41,182 nucleotides of DNA, from IMG/VR virus record IMGVR_UViG_3300031999_000070, positions 1-41,182 of that record. One strand, given 5' to 3'. This document shows, in pieces, positions 29,972-38,819 of this stretch (positions are counted from its first letter, which is position 1; each line of letters starts with the position of its first letter). Both the position numbers and the translations under genes were made by a program. A model generated the notes under the pieces. The model was not told where the DNA came from and did no database searches. It saw only the letters and a program-made list of their open reading frames with translations. The stretch comes from a virus.

Positions 29972-32900
29972 ATGTCAAATAGACTAATTATTCCAGGCAG
30001 CAAATATGGTGATCCCAAAGAACAAGCTAATCATGATCCCACACCACACGGGTTGACGCCTCAGACCATAGAACAACTTCAAGAACGTTTCGAATCATTT
30101 GTGCCGGGTCTTGCCCAGAAGCAGGGATCTGCCTCTAGACAATTCTTTGATGGCATGTTGCCTACTGGTGCAGAACTAGACCCACGCACTCATAAACAAG
30201 CCAACATGCCCACTGGTGTAACCTTTCCTGGTATGGGAAATATGTATGGTGGTAATACCTTAGTTACACCCCAACGTCCCTATCAGCCTGAATTCGAATG
30301 CGAACTTAAAGGTACTCCTGTAGTGATGGCTGATGGATCCCATAAACCTATTGAGCATGTGTTGGTTGGTGATCGAGTAATTGATAAAACTGGTAGAATT
30401 CAAACAGTAGAACGTGCTTGGTGTTCTGGCACACCAGACCAAGTAGTAGAAATTAAATTGTGGGGGAATAAAACATTCTATTCTACACTTAATCATAATT
30501 GGCCTGTATGGGTTTGGTCACGCAAATGTTTATGTGGTTGTGGTCAAGATGTAACTCAGGGCAGATGTTATGTCATAAATCATGGTCCTGGTAGTAATCA
30601 GTACTGTGAGTCTAATCTAGTTCTTGTTGATGGTAAGGGTACTCATTATCATAATCGTCGTTGCATACCTAAAGATTATCAGCCAGTTCAAAAGTTGACG
30701 GCAGATGAGTTGCGAGCTGGTGATTATTTATTAATTCCAAGAAAATTTGATGTTGTAGAACCCAAAATTCCATTGGACCAGGCTAGATTGCTGGGTTATT
30801 ATGTGTCTGAAGGTTGTCCAAACAATAATCAAATTATGTGGAGCTTGGGTAGATACGAAGAAAACACTCTTGCCCAAGACATACTTAACATATGTGCAAA
30901 ATACAACATTGAAGCATCAAAATGCCTTCCTAAGACACGTAATGCTTGTAAGGTGACAACGCGTGGTAGTAATGGCAAGGATCTATGTAAATTATTATGT
31001 TTACATGGACATGAAAATTCCCACCACAAGCGCCTTTCAGAAGAGGTAATGCGTTGGCCTGTTAAATATAAGATTGAATTAATTCGTGGAATGTTTAAGG
31101 GAGATGGATCTCAATATTCAACTAAGACTTCCAAGGACGGATATGATAGTTGGAAGTTTTGTGTCGCTTATGGGACATCTTCCAAAACACTGGCTTCCCA
31201 AACCCAGTTAGTGTTGGCACAGCTTGGAATATATTCATCTATCATTACAATAAAAGCCAAAGTTAGAAAATCCAAGGAAACCGTAATTAATCAGTGTGAA
31301 CATTATAGATTGGCTACTTATGGCTCTCATGCTAAACGATTATCAAAATTGGTGTGGGAAGACGACAATAAATCAATAGAACATGAATCTAAAGAGAACA
31401 AAGAGAGATTCCGTGTTGATGATAATTATATTTATGTTCCAATTAAATCAGTAAAAGTAATCTCAAATAAAGAACCTGTTTATAACCTCACAGTTTCTGG
31501 TGACCATTCTTATCTTGTCGATAACGTTGGTACATATAATAGTCCAGATCGCCAGCAATTCCCAGTTCATCGCATTCTGGCCAATAGATATTGGCGGTTA
31601 TTTCATAAGCTTGATCCAGTAATTGGCAATTGCATTGATATGTATGCCACTATGCCTTGGTCAGACTTTCAACTAACTGGTGAAGGCGTAACTGGATCGA
31701 TTAAAGAATCATATGAATTAATGTGTGAAGAAACACAAATATTGAAAATTCTTGAATATATGGTTAAAGAATTTATGGTTATTGGCGAATGTTGCCCCCA
31801 TAACTTCTTTGATGAGACTAAGGGTATTTGGACATATACAGCATTGCATAACCCAGACCAATTAGAAGTAATTGATGCGCCATTCATAAAAATGGATCCG
31901 GTGGTAGAGTTCATTCCAGATGATAGATTACGCGCTGTATTAACATCAAATAATCATCTCTTAAGAAGAGTTAGGGAGCAGATGCCCCAAGAACTCATCT
32001 CAAGACTAATAGCTAGACAAAACATACCATTAAGCCCAGTAAATATGACTTTTATCCCACGACGCTTGCACCCATATGATACTCGTGGGACTTCTATCAT
32101 TACACGCATGTGGCGAATTTTAATGTATGAGGATAGCCAAAAACCAGGCACTCCAATTACACGACCTGATGGCTCAAATACACCAATTGAACAACTTGTA
32201 CTTGGTGATTTAATACTTGGTAAAGACGGAGACATACAAGAAATCACACATATCTCAGAGAAGCACGCCAACAAGTTAGTTTATATTAAACTTCTTGGTG
32301 GCTGGGAGATGAATTGTACTGCGTCACATAAATGGCCAGTGTTTAGTAAAGATAATCCACATGGAAAATCAATAAAGACATTGGCATCCGACATTAGGGC
32401 AGGAGATTATTTATCAATTCCACGTAAATTTAAACTATCAGAACTCGATAACCTTTCAAATAATGTTATGGCTCGTTTGTTGGGTTATTATGTGGCTGAG
32501 GGTTCTAAAGCCACATTTAATAAAGATGGATACGGTGTTGCGTGGGCATTAAATGTTGATGAAGAAAACACCTGGGCTAAAGACATAGAAAGACTTTGTT
32601 TAGAAGTCGGTTGCAATACCAAAACTTACATTCATAAGTCTGGTTGTATGGTTCGTTCTCATAAGAACGAGAATCGTTGGCTAGCTGATTGGTTATTTAT
32701 TAATGGTGGACAACACACAGCCACCAAACAATTATCACAAATGATTATGGGATGGCCACTTGAGTTAAAAGAAGAATTTATTCGTGGTTATTTTAGAGGT
32801 GATGGGTCATGTGCTGCCTTAACAGGAAGTTTTATGTTCCCTAATGGGGTTTTAAAACATAATGTAAGAGCGGCAACCATTTCAGAAGTTCTTGCTCATC

Positions 32901-35900
32901 AACTACAATTAATACTGGCTCAGCTTGGTATATTTGCTAAAATTAGACCATACCAGCCACCAAATAACGATGGTAAAAACAGAAAACAAATTTATTATTT
33001 AGAATCATCTGGAGAACATGCTGACAAATTAGGAAATTTGGTGTGGGGGCAGGTGTCTATTCCACCAAGAACCATAGGTGACAGACGTAGGAATTCAAAG
33101 GTTATTGTTACTGAAACACATATATTAATTCCTATTATCAGGATACTAATTGAAGAATATGACGGCCTAGTTTATAGTCTTGAAACTTCTGGTGATCATT
33201 CTTATCTTAATGCCAATGTTGCTACTTACAATTCGATATACAATGCGTCTATCGCTACTGCTCGTCGTCATGCTGGTCCCATTAAAGTTGCTAAACTTGG
33301 TAATCCACAAACTGGGTGGATCCCATCACCAGAACACGAACAAAGATTATTACAATTACTTTCCCAGGCCGAACTCGATGTTAATGCATGGTTAGTATAC
33401 CATTACGGCATCCAATTTGAGATGGTTGGTACTACTGATAGGATTATGAATATCAGTCAGCATCATGAAGTTATTGAGCGCATTAAGCTAATTGCTATGG
33501 GGATTAGCAAATGCTTTGTATATGATACTCTCATAAATATGGCCGATGGTTCTTATAAGACTATTCAAAATGTAAAAATTGGAGATAAAATTTTAGACAA
33601 GAATGGTAAGATTGAATCGGTCACTGATGCCTGGGAAGATGGAATCCCAGAACAATTAGTTGAAATAACCACTAAGGGTGGTAAGACATTTATTGTGACG
33701 CCAAATCATAAATTTCCAGTATGGGCTTGGCCTAGAACCTGTGCATGCGGTTGCGGCAAACCATTAAATAAAATTGGTAGGTTATATGCCCATAATTATT
33801 CTCCAGATATAGAAGTGGAAAGTAAAAGAGTCAATGAACTAACAACAGGACAAAAACCTAAACGTATCCCAACTGATTATGATCCATTCATTGAATTAGA
33901 AGCTTCACAAATAAACCCCGGTGATTGTTTATTAATACCTAGAAAATTTGAATCTGTTGATCCTAAAATACCGCTATTGCAGGCCAGGTTATTGGGCTAT
34001 TATGTGGCTGAGGGTCACATTATAAAAGGTAAACATTTTGGTGGTAAGGCCCACGGTGACGGGTTTGAATTTTCTTTAAATAAAAAGGAACTTACAACAT
34101 GGGCTGAAGATATTAAGACTATATGTAATGAGCTTGGTCATGAGATGCATATACGTCCATCAACATTGGAATCTGGCATTAAAGTAAGCACTCAAGCTGA
34201 AGTATCAATACCGTTAGCAACTTGGTTGAGCAAACATGGTGGTGAATATGCTTCAACTAAGCGTTTATCAGAAGAAGTAATGTATTGGCCAATTAATTAT
34301 AAATTAGAACTTATACGTGGAATGTTTAGAGGTGATGGAACTCAATATTGGTCAGACACAGCTGAAAAAGTTAATGGAGAATTTTCAAGATCGTTATATG
34401 TTAAATATGCAACCACATCTGATGTGCTGGCCAGACAGGTGCAATTAATTTTGGCCCAATTGGGTTTTTATGCAACTTTAGAACATAAGGAGGCATCGGG
34501 ATTTGGAGAATTACCCCAAACAAATCCAACTACACGAGGTAGACACGCCAGGCAATTATCAGAATTAATTTGGGGTAAAGCTAGTATGGCCAATGATTAT
34601 AAAATTGATTCTAATATAGACACATTTAGAGTTGATGACGAATATGTATATATTCCAATTAAAAGCATCAAACTAATACCGAATACTAAACCTGTTTTTA
34701 ATCTGTCAGTTACTGGATCTCATAGTTATTTGGCAGACAATGTTGCTTCATTAAATAGTTTCCTCCACGGGGAAGTTACATATGCCAGTGCGGCTACCGG
34801 TCTTTCAGTATTCTTACAGCGTATGAAGTCATTACGCAATTTCTTTATTACAACATGGTTGTTGCCCAAGTTCTTTAAGCCAATCGCTAAGATTAATGGA
34901 TGGATTAAACGAGATCAAGGTGAATTAGTCCATCGATATAGAATTAAGAGATCTCAAAAAGAACTTGAAATGGAAAATAGGTATATTGTTCCCAAACTTG
35001 AATGGGAGAAACAATTAGATAGCGCTGTTAATAGTGAATTAGTTACAGCCATGGGTGCTCTTGAGGGACTTGGTATTAAATTCTCCAAGACTAGTAAATA
35101 TGCGGCTGTTAATAAGAAGTATGAAGATGAAGTATTAAAGATTAAGGAAGAGCAAGAATTCGAACGTAAGATGGTAAACTTTATTCCTCCAGAAATGCAG
35201 GCGGGTTCTACGCCTGCAGCTCCTCCTGGTGGTGGTGGCATGCTCCCCCCTCCACCTCCACCAGGAGGTATGCCTGGTGAGGTTCCTCCAGGTGAAATGC
35301 CTGAAGCTGGCATGGGTGAAGCGCCACCGGCTGGTGGAGCTATGCCACCAGCAGCTACCGCCGATAAAGCTGGTGCGGGTGGAGGCACTGGCCCATCTGG
35401 TAAGAAAGACCCAGCAGTACGGGATACTGAATCGTCGTTGTGGGATCAAAAGGGACGATATGGTAATTGGGCAGCATCAGAAATTACTGAATTGGCTGAC
35501 CTAATTAAAGAGGGACACACAGATTCACCTCTTTGGGGTGATTTAGACAGTGTAGAATTTAGAAAGGCTATTAATGCTGGTGATTCTTTTGATGTGGTAG
35601 ACCTAATAAGAGAACATCTTGAAGAGCATGGTTATCCACAATCAGACATTAAAGACTTGAGAAAGATTTTAGATCAAGAAGGTATTTTAAAAGATATAGT
35701 TAGCGGTGATGTTGCTAAACTACGTGAAGTAGAAACTAAGATGGACGACTCAAGTACTCTTCTTAATGATGAAGAAGCCATGACCAGATTATCTTCTTAC
35801 TTAGATAACGACAATGCTGAAATAATTAAAACACGTGATGATTTAGGATTGGTATTGGGCCATGGTAATACGCAAGATGGTCCATGGAGTGGTGATATTA

Positions 35901-35923
35901 GTGACATGCTAGAGAAGAAATAA
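29972..35923 (+). CDS. Portal protein precursor carrying three inteins
   Basis: 1983 codons from ATG 29972 (GGGAGA upstream; a TTG 21 bases earlier is not needed). Removing three inteins leaves a 788-residue protein. The exteins read SPDRQQFPVHRI, ANRYWRLFHKLDPVIGNCIDMYATMPWSDF, SIYNASIATARRHAGPIKVAKLG and SFLHGEVTYASAATGLSVFL, patterns of portal proteins of large myophage-type phages. The portal is the dodecameric channel at the head vertex where terminase docks, and the gene lies two genes after terL. After ~residue 1730 a Pro/Gly/Met-rich linker (35200-35400) leads to an acidic helical C-terminal domain of about 170 residues. All three splices must occur for a normal portal. Confidence 0.88.
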   Translation: MSNRLIIPGSKYGDPKEQANHDPTPHGLTPQTIEQLQERFESFVPGLAQKQGSASRQFFDGMLPTGAELDPRTHKQANMPTGVTFPGMGNMYGGNTLVTPQRPYQPEFECELKGTPVVMADGSHKPIEHVLVGDRVIDKTGRIQTVERAWCSGTPDQVVEIKLWGNKTFYSTLNHNWPVWVWSRKCLCGCGQDVTQGRCYVINHGPGSNQYCESNLVLVDGKGTHYHNRRCIPKDYQPVQKLTADELRAGDYLLIPRKFDVVEPKIPLDQARLLGYYVSEGCPNNNQIMWSLGRYEENTLAQDILNICAKYNIEASKCLPKTRNACKVTTRGSNGKDLCKLLCLHGHENSHHKRLSEEVMRWPVKYKIELIRGMFKGDGSQYSTKTSKDGYDSWKFCVAYGTSSKTLASQTQLVLAQLGIYSSIITIKAKVRKSKETVINQCEHYRLATYGSHAKRLSKLVWEDDNKSIEHESKENKERFRVDDNYIYVPIKSVKVISNKEPVYNLTVSGDHSYLVDNVGTYNSPDRQQFPVHRILANRYWRLFHKLDPVIGNCIDMYATMPWSDFQLTGEGVTGSIKESYELMCEETQILKILEYMVKEFMVIGECCPHNFFDETKGIWTYTALHNPDQLEVIDAPFIKMDPVVEFIPDDRLRAVLTSNNHLLRRVREQMPQELISRLIARQNIPLSPVNMTFIPRRLHPYDTRGTSIITRMWRILMYEDSQKPGTPITRPDGSNTPIEQLVLGDLILGKDGDIQEITHISEKHANKLVYIKLLGGWEMNCTASHKWPVFSKDNPHGKSIKTLASDIRAGDYLSIPRKFKLSELDNLSNNVMARLLGYYVAEGSKATFNKDGYGVAWALNVDEENTWAKDIERLCLEVGCNTKTYIHKSGCMVRSHKNENRWLADWLFINGGQHTATKQLSQMIMGWPLELKEEFIRGYFRGDGSCAALTGSFMFPNGVLKHNVRAATISEVLAHQLQLILAQLGIFAKIRPYQPPNNDGKNRKQIYYLESSGEHADKLGNLVWGQVSIPPRTIGDRRRNSKVIVTETHILIPIIRILIEEYDGLVYSLETSGDHSYLNANVATYNSIYNASIATARRHAGPIKVAKLGNPQTGWIPSPEHEQRLLQLLSQAELDVNAWLVYHYGIQFEMVGTTDRIMNISQHHEVIERIKLIAMGISKCFVYDTLINMADGSYKTIQNVKIGDKILDKNGKIESVTDAWEDGIPEQLVEITTKGGKTFIVTPNHKFPVWAWPRTCACGCGKPLNKIGRLYAHNYSPDIEVESKRVNELTTGQKPKRIPTDYDPFIELEASQINPGDCLLIPRKFESVDPKIPLLQARLLGYYVAEGHIIKGKHFGGKAHGDGFEFSLNKKELTTWAEDIKTICNELGHEMHIRPSTLESGIKVSTQAEVSIPLATWLSKHGGEYASTKRLSEEVMYWPINYKLELIRGMFRGDGTQYWSDTAEKVNGEFSRSLYVKYATTSDVLARQVQLILAQLGFYATLEHKEASGFGELPQTNPTTRGRHARQLSELIWGKASMANDYKIDSNIDTFRVDDEYVYIPIKSIKLIPNTKPVFNLSVTGSHSYLADNVASLNSFLHGEVTYASAATGLSVFLQRMKSLRNFFITTWLLPKFFKPIAKINGWIKRDQGELVHRYRIKRSQKELEMENRYIVPKLEWEKQLDSAVNSELVTAMGALEGLGIKFSKTSKYAAVNKKYEDEVLKIKEEQEFERKMVNFIPPEMQAGSTPAAPPGGGGMLPPPPPPGGMPGEVPPGEMPEAGMGEAPPAGGAMPPAATADKAGAGGGTGPSGKKDPAVRDTESSLWDQKGRYGNWAASEITELADLIKEGHTDSPLWGDLDSVEFRKAINAGDSFDVVDLIREHLEEHGYPQSDIKDLRKILDQEGILKDIVSGDVAKLREVETKMDDSSTLLNDEEAMTRLSSYLDNDNAEIIKTRDDLGLVLGHGNTQDGPWSGDISDMLEKK
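30299..31540 (+). mobile_element. Intein 1 of portal (414 aa, LAGLIDADG)
   Basis: Begins Cys (CELKGTPVVMADGS, block A) and ends GDHSYLVDNVGTYN before extein Ser. Block B is TLNH in YSTLNHNWPVW. Two LAGLIDADG-type helices, LLGYYVSEG and LIRGMFKGDG, indicate a homing endonuclease domain. A CLCGCGQ cluster sits in the splicing part. The C-terminal residues are Tyr-Asn rather than His-Asn. The host junction is EFE/SPDRQQ. Confidence 0.92.
32135..33232 (+). mobile_element. Intein 2 of portal (366 aa, LAGLIDADG, Ser1)
   Basis: Begins Ser (SQKPGTPITRPDGS), aligning position by position with the Cys1 of inteins 1 and 3. Block B is CTASHKWPVF. Endonuclease motifs are LLGYYVAEG and FIRGYFRGDG. It ends SGDHSYLNANVATYN before extein Ser. 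It lacks the CxCGCG cluster and is the shortest of the three. Host junction YED/SIYNAS. Ser1 splicing through an oxyester is rarer than Cys1. Confidence 0.9.
33512..34756 (+). mobile_element. Intein 3 of portal (415 aa, LAGLIDADG)
   Basis: Begins Cys (CFVYDTLINMADGS) and ends TGSHSYLADNVASLN before extein Ser (SFLHGE). Block B is VTPNHKFPVW. Endonuclease motifs are LLGYYVAEG and LIRGMFRGDG. CACGCGK matches the cluster of intein 1, and the stretch LLIPRKF.SVDPKIP..QARLLGYYV is nearly the same as in intein 1, so these two are close relatives. Penultimate residue is Leu, not His. Confidence 0.92.
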
Positions 35924-35924
35924 C

Positions 35925-38819
35925 ATGTTAATAAAATTTAAAAACAAAACTGCTCAGCAGGTATCTCTTCCTGGCCCATTGCCAAGGCTTGGTAGTAGTG
36001 AAGAGAAGACAATTGAAATTACTCCGCAAGAATATGATGTTGTAAGAGAGTCATTAGATCGTTTGATTGCTGCTAATGTTGTTGATGTGGTTTCGGCAGA
36101 AATGCCTGGTGGTCGATATACAAAATTTACATTTGATGATGATAATGGTAGAATATTATTTGAAAATGTAGTTATCGCGCCACTGGTTGGTGGTGGAAAT
36201 GTACTAGGTCCAGGATCAGCAACCGACACTGCGCTTGCTAGATTTAGTGGCATTTCTGGACAGCTAATACAAGATTCTTCTGCCACACTTGACAATGCTG
36301 GAAATTTGTCCACGCCTGGTACTGTAAATGGTAGAAACGTTGTATCTGATGGCATAAAATTAGATTCTATAAATCAAGCATTAATACCAACAACTACTCA
36401 AAAAGCAGCTCTTACTGGTACTAGCGGTTCTCCATCGATATCTAATAAATATGTAACAGACCAAGACCCACGCAATACCAATTCTAGACCTCCATCGGGT
36501 GCTGCTAGTGGTCAATTATCTGGTTCTTATCCATCACCATTGGTTATTGGTATTAGAGAAACTGGTGGTCCAACTAATTTAACTGTTGGTGTAATTTCTA
36601 ATGGGCAAGTATTAGCTAGAAGTGGTACTGGTATAGTCGGTATTACTCCTGTGATGACCGATGAATTTGTTAAGGTAGATGGTTCTGATACAGCCACCGG
36701 ACATTTAGCTGATAAGTTAACTGCTACTAGTGGAGCCACACTAACAGTATTGAATGTCGGTGGGAATGAAAAATTACAGATCAGTGCGCCACCATTAACG
36801 TCTGCATTACCAGCAAACGTAACAAAATCGTCTGCATTGGTTGGTAGTGCTACCTCAGCGGCCAGAGCAGACCACAAGCATGACACCACCACAGCAAGTG
36901 CTGTTGGTATATCAGCTAGTTCTGCAAACACAGAGGGTAGCTTAACACCTTTAGCACGTTCTGATCACACACATGCCATTGACACAGCTAACGGCACAAT
37001 AACCACAGTTAAAGCGGGCGACACAGCAGATGCGGGTGTAGCTAGTGGTTTATCTAAACGCGATCATCGTCATGCTGTATCTACAGGAACGCCTGGTACC
37101 ATATCTGTTGCCGATGCCGCAGACGAAGGCGCATCAACAGCACTAGCACGTGCAGATCATACACATGCAGTAGGTACACCATCTGCCCCATCAGATGTTA
37201 CCAAAGCAACCGCCAATGCTGGATCTAATTCAATTCCGGCCAGAGCAGACCACAAACACGATATTTCTACTATTGCTCCAATTCAAGGCATCGGTGGTGG
37301 AAATACTGAAGGATCTTCTACTAGTTTGGCTAGAGCCGATCATGATCATACTATTCATGAAACTGGTGGCCCAACCGATTTAACTGTTGGTGTAGTTGCT
37401 GATGGTCAAGCAATAAAAAGATCTGGCACTGCTTTAGTTGGGTATACACCAACAGATTCAGATGAACATGTAAAAATAAGTGCTACGGATACCACAACCG
37501 ATTATCTTACCAACAAGATAGCCGCCTCTGGTGGTATATCATTATCGATATTAACTCCATCTGGAAATGAAAAACTACAGATTAGTGCTCCAGCGCTAAC
37601 AACATCTGCCCCTGCCGATGTTACTAAATCGGCAGCACAAGCTGGTAGTGGTACTACTGCCGCCAAATCAGACCATAAGCATGATATATCAACTGGTACA
37701 CCATCAAGTTTATCCGGTGATTCAACTAATTATGAAGGCCTTGCAACATCTTTAGCACGCTCCGACCATACACATGTTATTGATACTACCAATGGTACAA
37801 TAACTACTGTTAAAGCAGGCGATACTGCACTGCCTGGTTCAGCAAGCGGTGTAACAAGAAGAGATCATCAACATGCCGTATCTACTGGTACACCAGGATC
37901 AGTTACCATTGCTGCTTCTGCTGATGAAGGATCAGCAACCTCATTAGCTCGATCTGATCATAGACACTCAGTGGGCACACCAGCCGCTCCAGCTGATGTA
38001 ACCAAAGCCACTGCAGATGCTGGTTCGTCATCTACACCAGCCAGGTCAGATCATAAACATGATGTTACCACATCTACAGCCATCGCTATTGGTGGTGGGA
38101 ACAGTGAAGGTTCTGGCACAGCATTGGCTCGTGCCAACCACGATCATAAATTGAAAGAAACTGGTGGACCAACAGAATTAACTATAGCCGCGATTGCTGA
38201 TGGACAAGTCTTAAAGAGATCTGGTACTACTATAATTGGAGTTGCGGTTGGTTCTGGTGATGTAACTGGCCCAGCTAGTTCTGTTGATCTTGGTGTTCCA
38301 GTTTTTAATGGAACAACTGGTAAAATAATTAAAGATTCTGGATTACGAAACTATGGGGCGTCTGCATCAGACCCAACGCCGCCACCAGCCCCATCAGATG
38401 GAGATCAATATTATAACACCGCACTTAAAAAATGGATGGTGTATGATTCATCTCGTACCAAATGGTTGTCACAAGAAACCATAACCATGCCGTGGGGAAG
38501 AAGTGGAAATACTGCCGCTGGTTCATATTATCGTGGCATGGATAGTATAACTTTTACAGCTTCTCTTGGCTTTGTCGCCATATACAATGGAACAATTATT
38601 GAATTTGGTTATACCAGGTCTGATAATGATGCGGCCACATTTAACATTACTGCAAATGGTGTCTCTGTGGCATCCATACCGTCAGCAGCAGTAAAGGGGA
38701 CATCAAGCACTTTGAACGCAAATGTGTCGTCTAGCGATGTGTTGGGGGTGTTTAATCAGGCTGGTGGGAATACAGTATCAGATGCCCAAGGTTGGGTTAT
38801 GATTAAGTGGAGAGCATAA
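35925..38819 (+). CDS. Tail fibre protein with HxH repeats
   Basis: 964 residues. The N-terminal ~60 residues (KFKNKTAQQVSLPG, ITPQEYDVV) probably anchor the fibre to the virion. The body repeats LARADHTH- and ARADHKHD-type units: twelve HxH motifs, the kind that bind iron along the T4 gp37 trimer needle. A longer unit of about 267 residues starting ETGGPT repeats at 36558, 37359 and 38157. The C-terminal ~130 residues (WGRSGNTAAGSYYRG to VMIKWRA) are not repetitive and are likely the receptor-binding tip. The product would be a trimer at the particle surface. Its stop overlaps the next start (TAATG). Confidence 0.85.
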   Translation: MLIKFKNKTAQQVSLPGPLPRLGSSEEKTIEITPQEYDVVRESLDRLIAANVVDVVSAEMPGGRYTKFTFDDDNGRILFENVVIAPLVGGGNVLGPGSATDTALARFSGISGQLIQDSSATLDNAGNLSTPGTVNGRNVVSDGIKLDSINQALIPTTTQKAALTGTSGSPSISNKYVTDQDPRNTNSRPPSGAASGQLSGSYPSPLVIGIRETGGPTNLTVGVISNGQVLARSGTGIVGITPVMTDEFVKVDGSDTATGHLADKLTATSGATLTVLNVGGNEKLQISAPPLTSALPANVTKSSALVGSATSAARADHKHDTTTASAVGISASSANTEGSLTPLARSDHTHAIDTANGTITTVKAGDTADAGVASGLSKRDHRHAVSTGTPGTISVADAADEGASTALARADHTHAVGTPSAPSDVTKATANAGSNSIPARADHKHDISTIAPIQGIGGGNTEGSSTSLARADHDHTIHETGGPTDLTVGVVADGQAIKRSGTALVGYTPTDSDEHVKISATDTTTDYLTNKIAASGGISLSILTPSGNEKLQISAPALTTSAPADVTKSAAQAGSGTTAAKSDHKHDISTGTPSSLSGDSTNYEGLATSLARSDHTHVIDTTNGTITTVKAGDTALPGSASGVTRRDHQHAVSTGTPGSVTIAASADEGSATSLARSDHRHSVGTPAAPADVTKATADAGSSSTPARSDHKHDVTTSTAIAIGGGNSEGSGTALARANHDHKLKETGGPTELTIAAIADGQVLKRSGTTIIGVAVGSGDVTGPASSVDLGVPVFNGTTGKIIKDSGLRNYGASASDPTPPPAPSDGDQYYNTALKKWMVYDSSRTKWLSQETITMPWGRSGNTAAGSYYRGMDSITFTASLGFVAIYNGTIIEFGYTRSDNDAATFNITANGVSVASIPSAAVKGTSSTLNANVSSSDVLGVFNQAGGNTVSDAQGWVMIKWRA
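36558..38180 (+). repeat. Tail-fibre long repeat (~800-base period)
   Basis: ETGGPT(N/D/E)LT units begin at 36558, 37359 and 38157, spaced 801 and 798 bases apart; the third is partial. Each contains several HxH subrepeats. A fourth ETGGPTDLTVGVVADGQ unit begins at 39410 in the next gene. Confidence 0.85.

Noticed and set aside
30299-34756. Portal insertions as group I introns or free-standing homing genes
   Set aside because: The insertions keep the reading frame throughout, and each has protein splicing blocks with Cys/Ser1 and terminal Asn before Ser, so they are inteins.
34954-35449. Minus-strand open frames under the portal Pro/Gly-rich linker
   Set aside because: They arise from the low-complexity GGT/CCA composition of the linker on the coding strand.
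36200-38200. CRISPR-like array suggested by regular repeats
   Set aside because: The repeats are protein-coding HxH fibre modules, in frame and diverged by synonymous changes, with no constant-length spacers.
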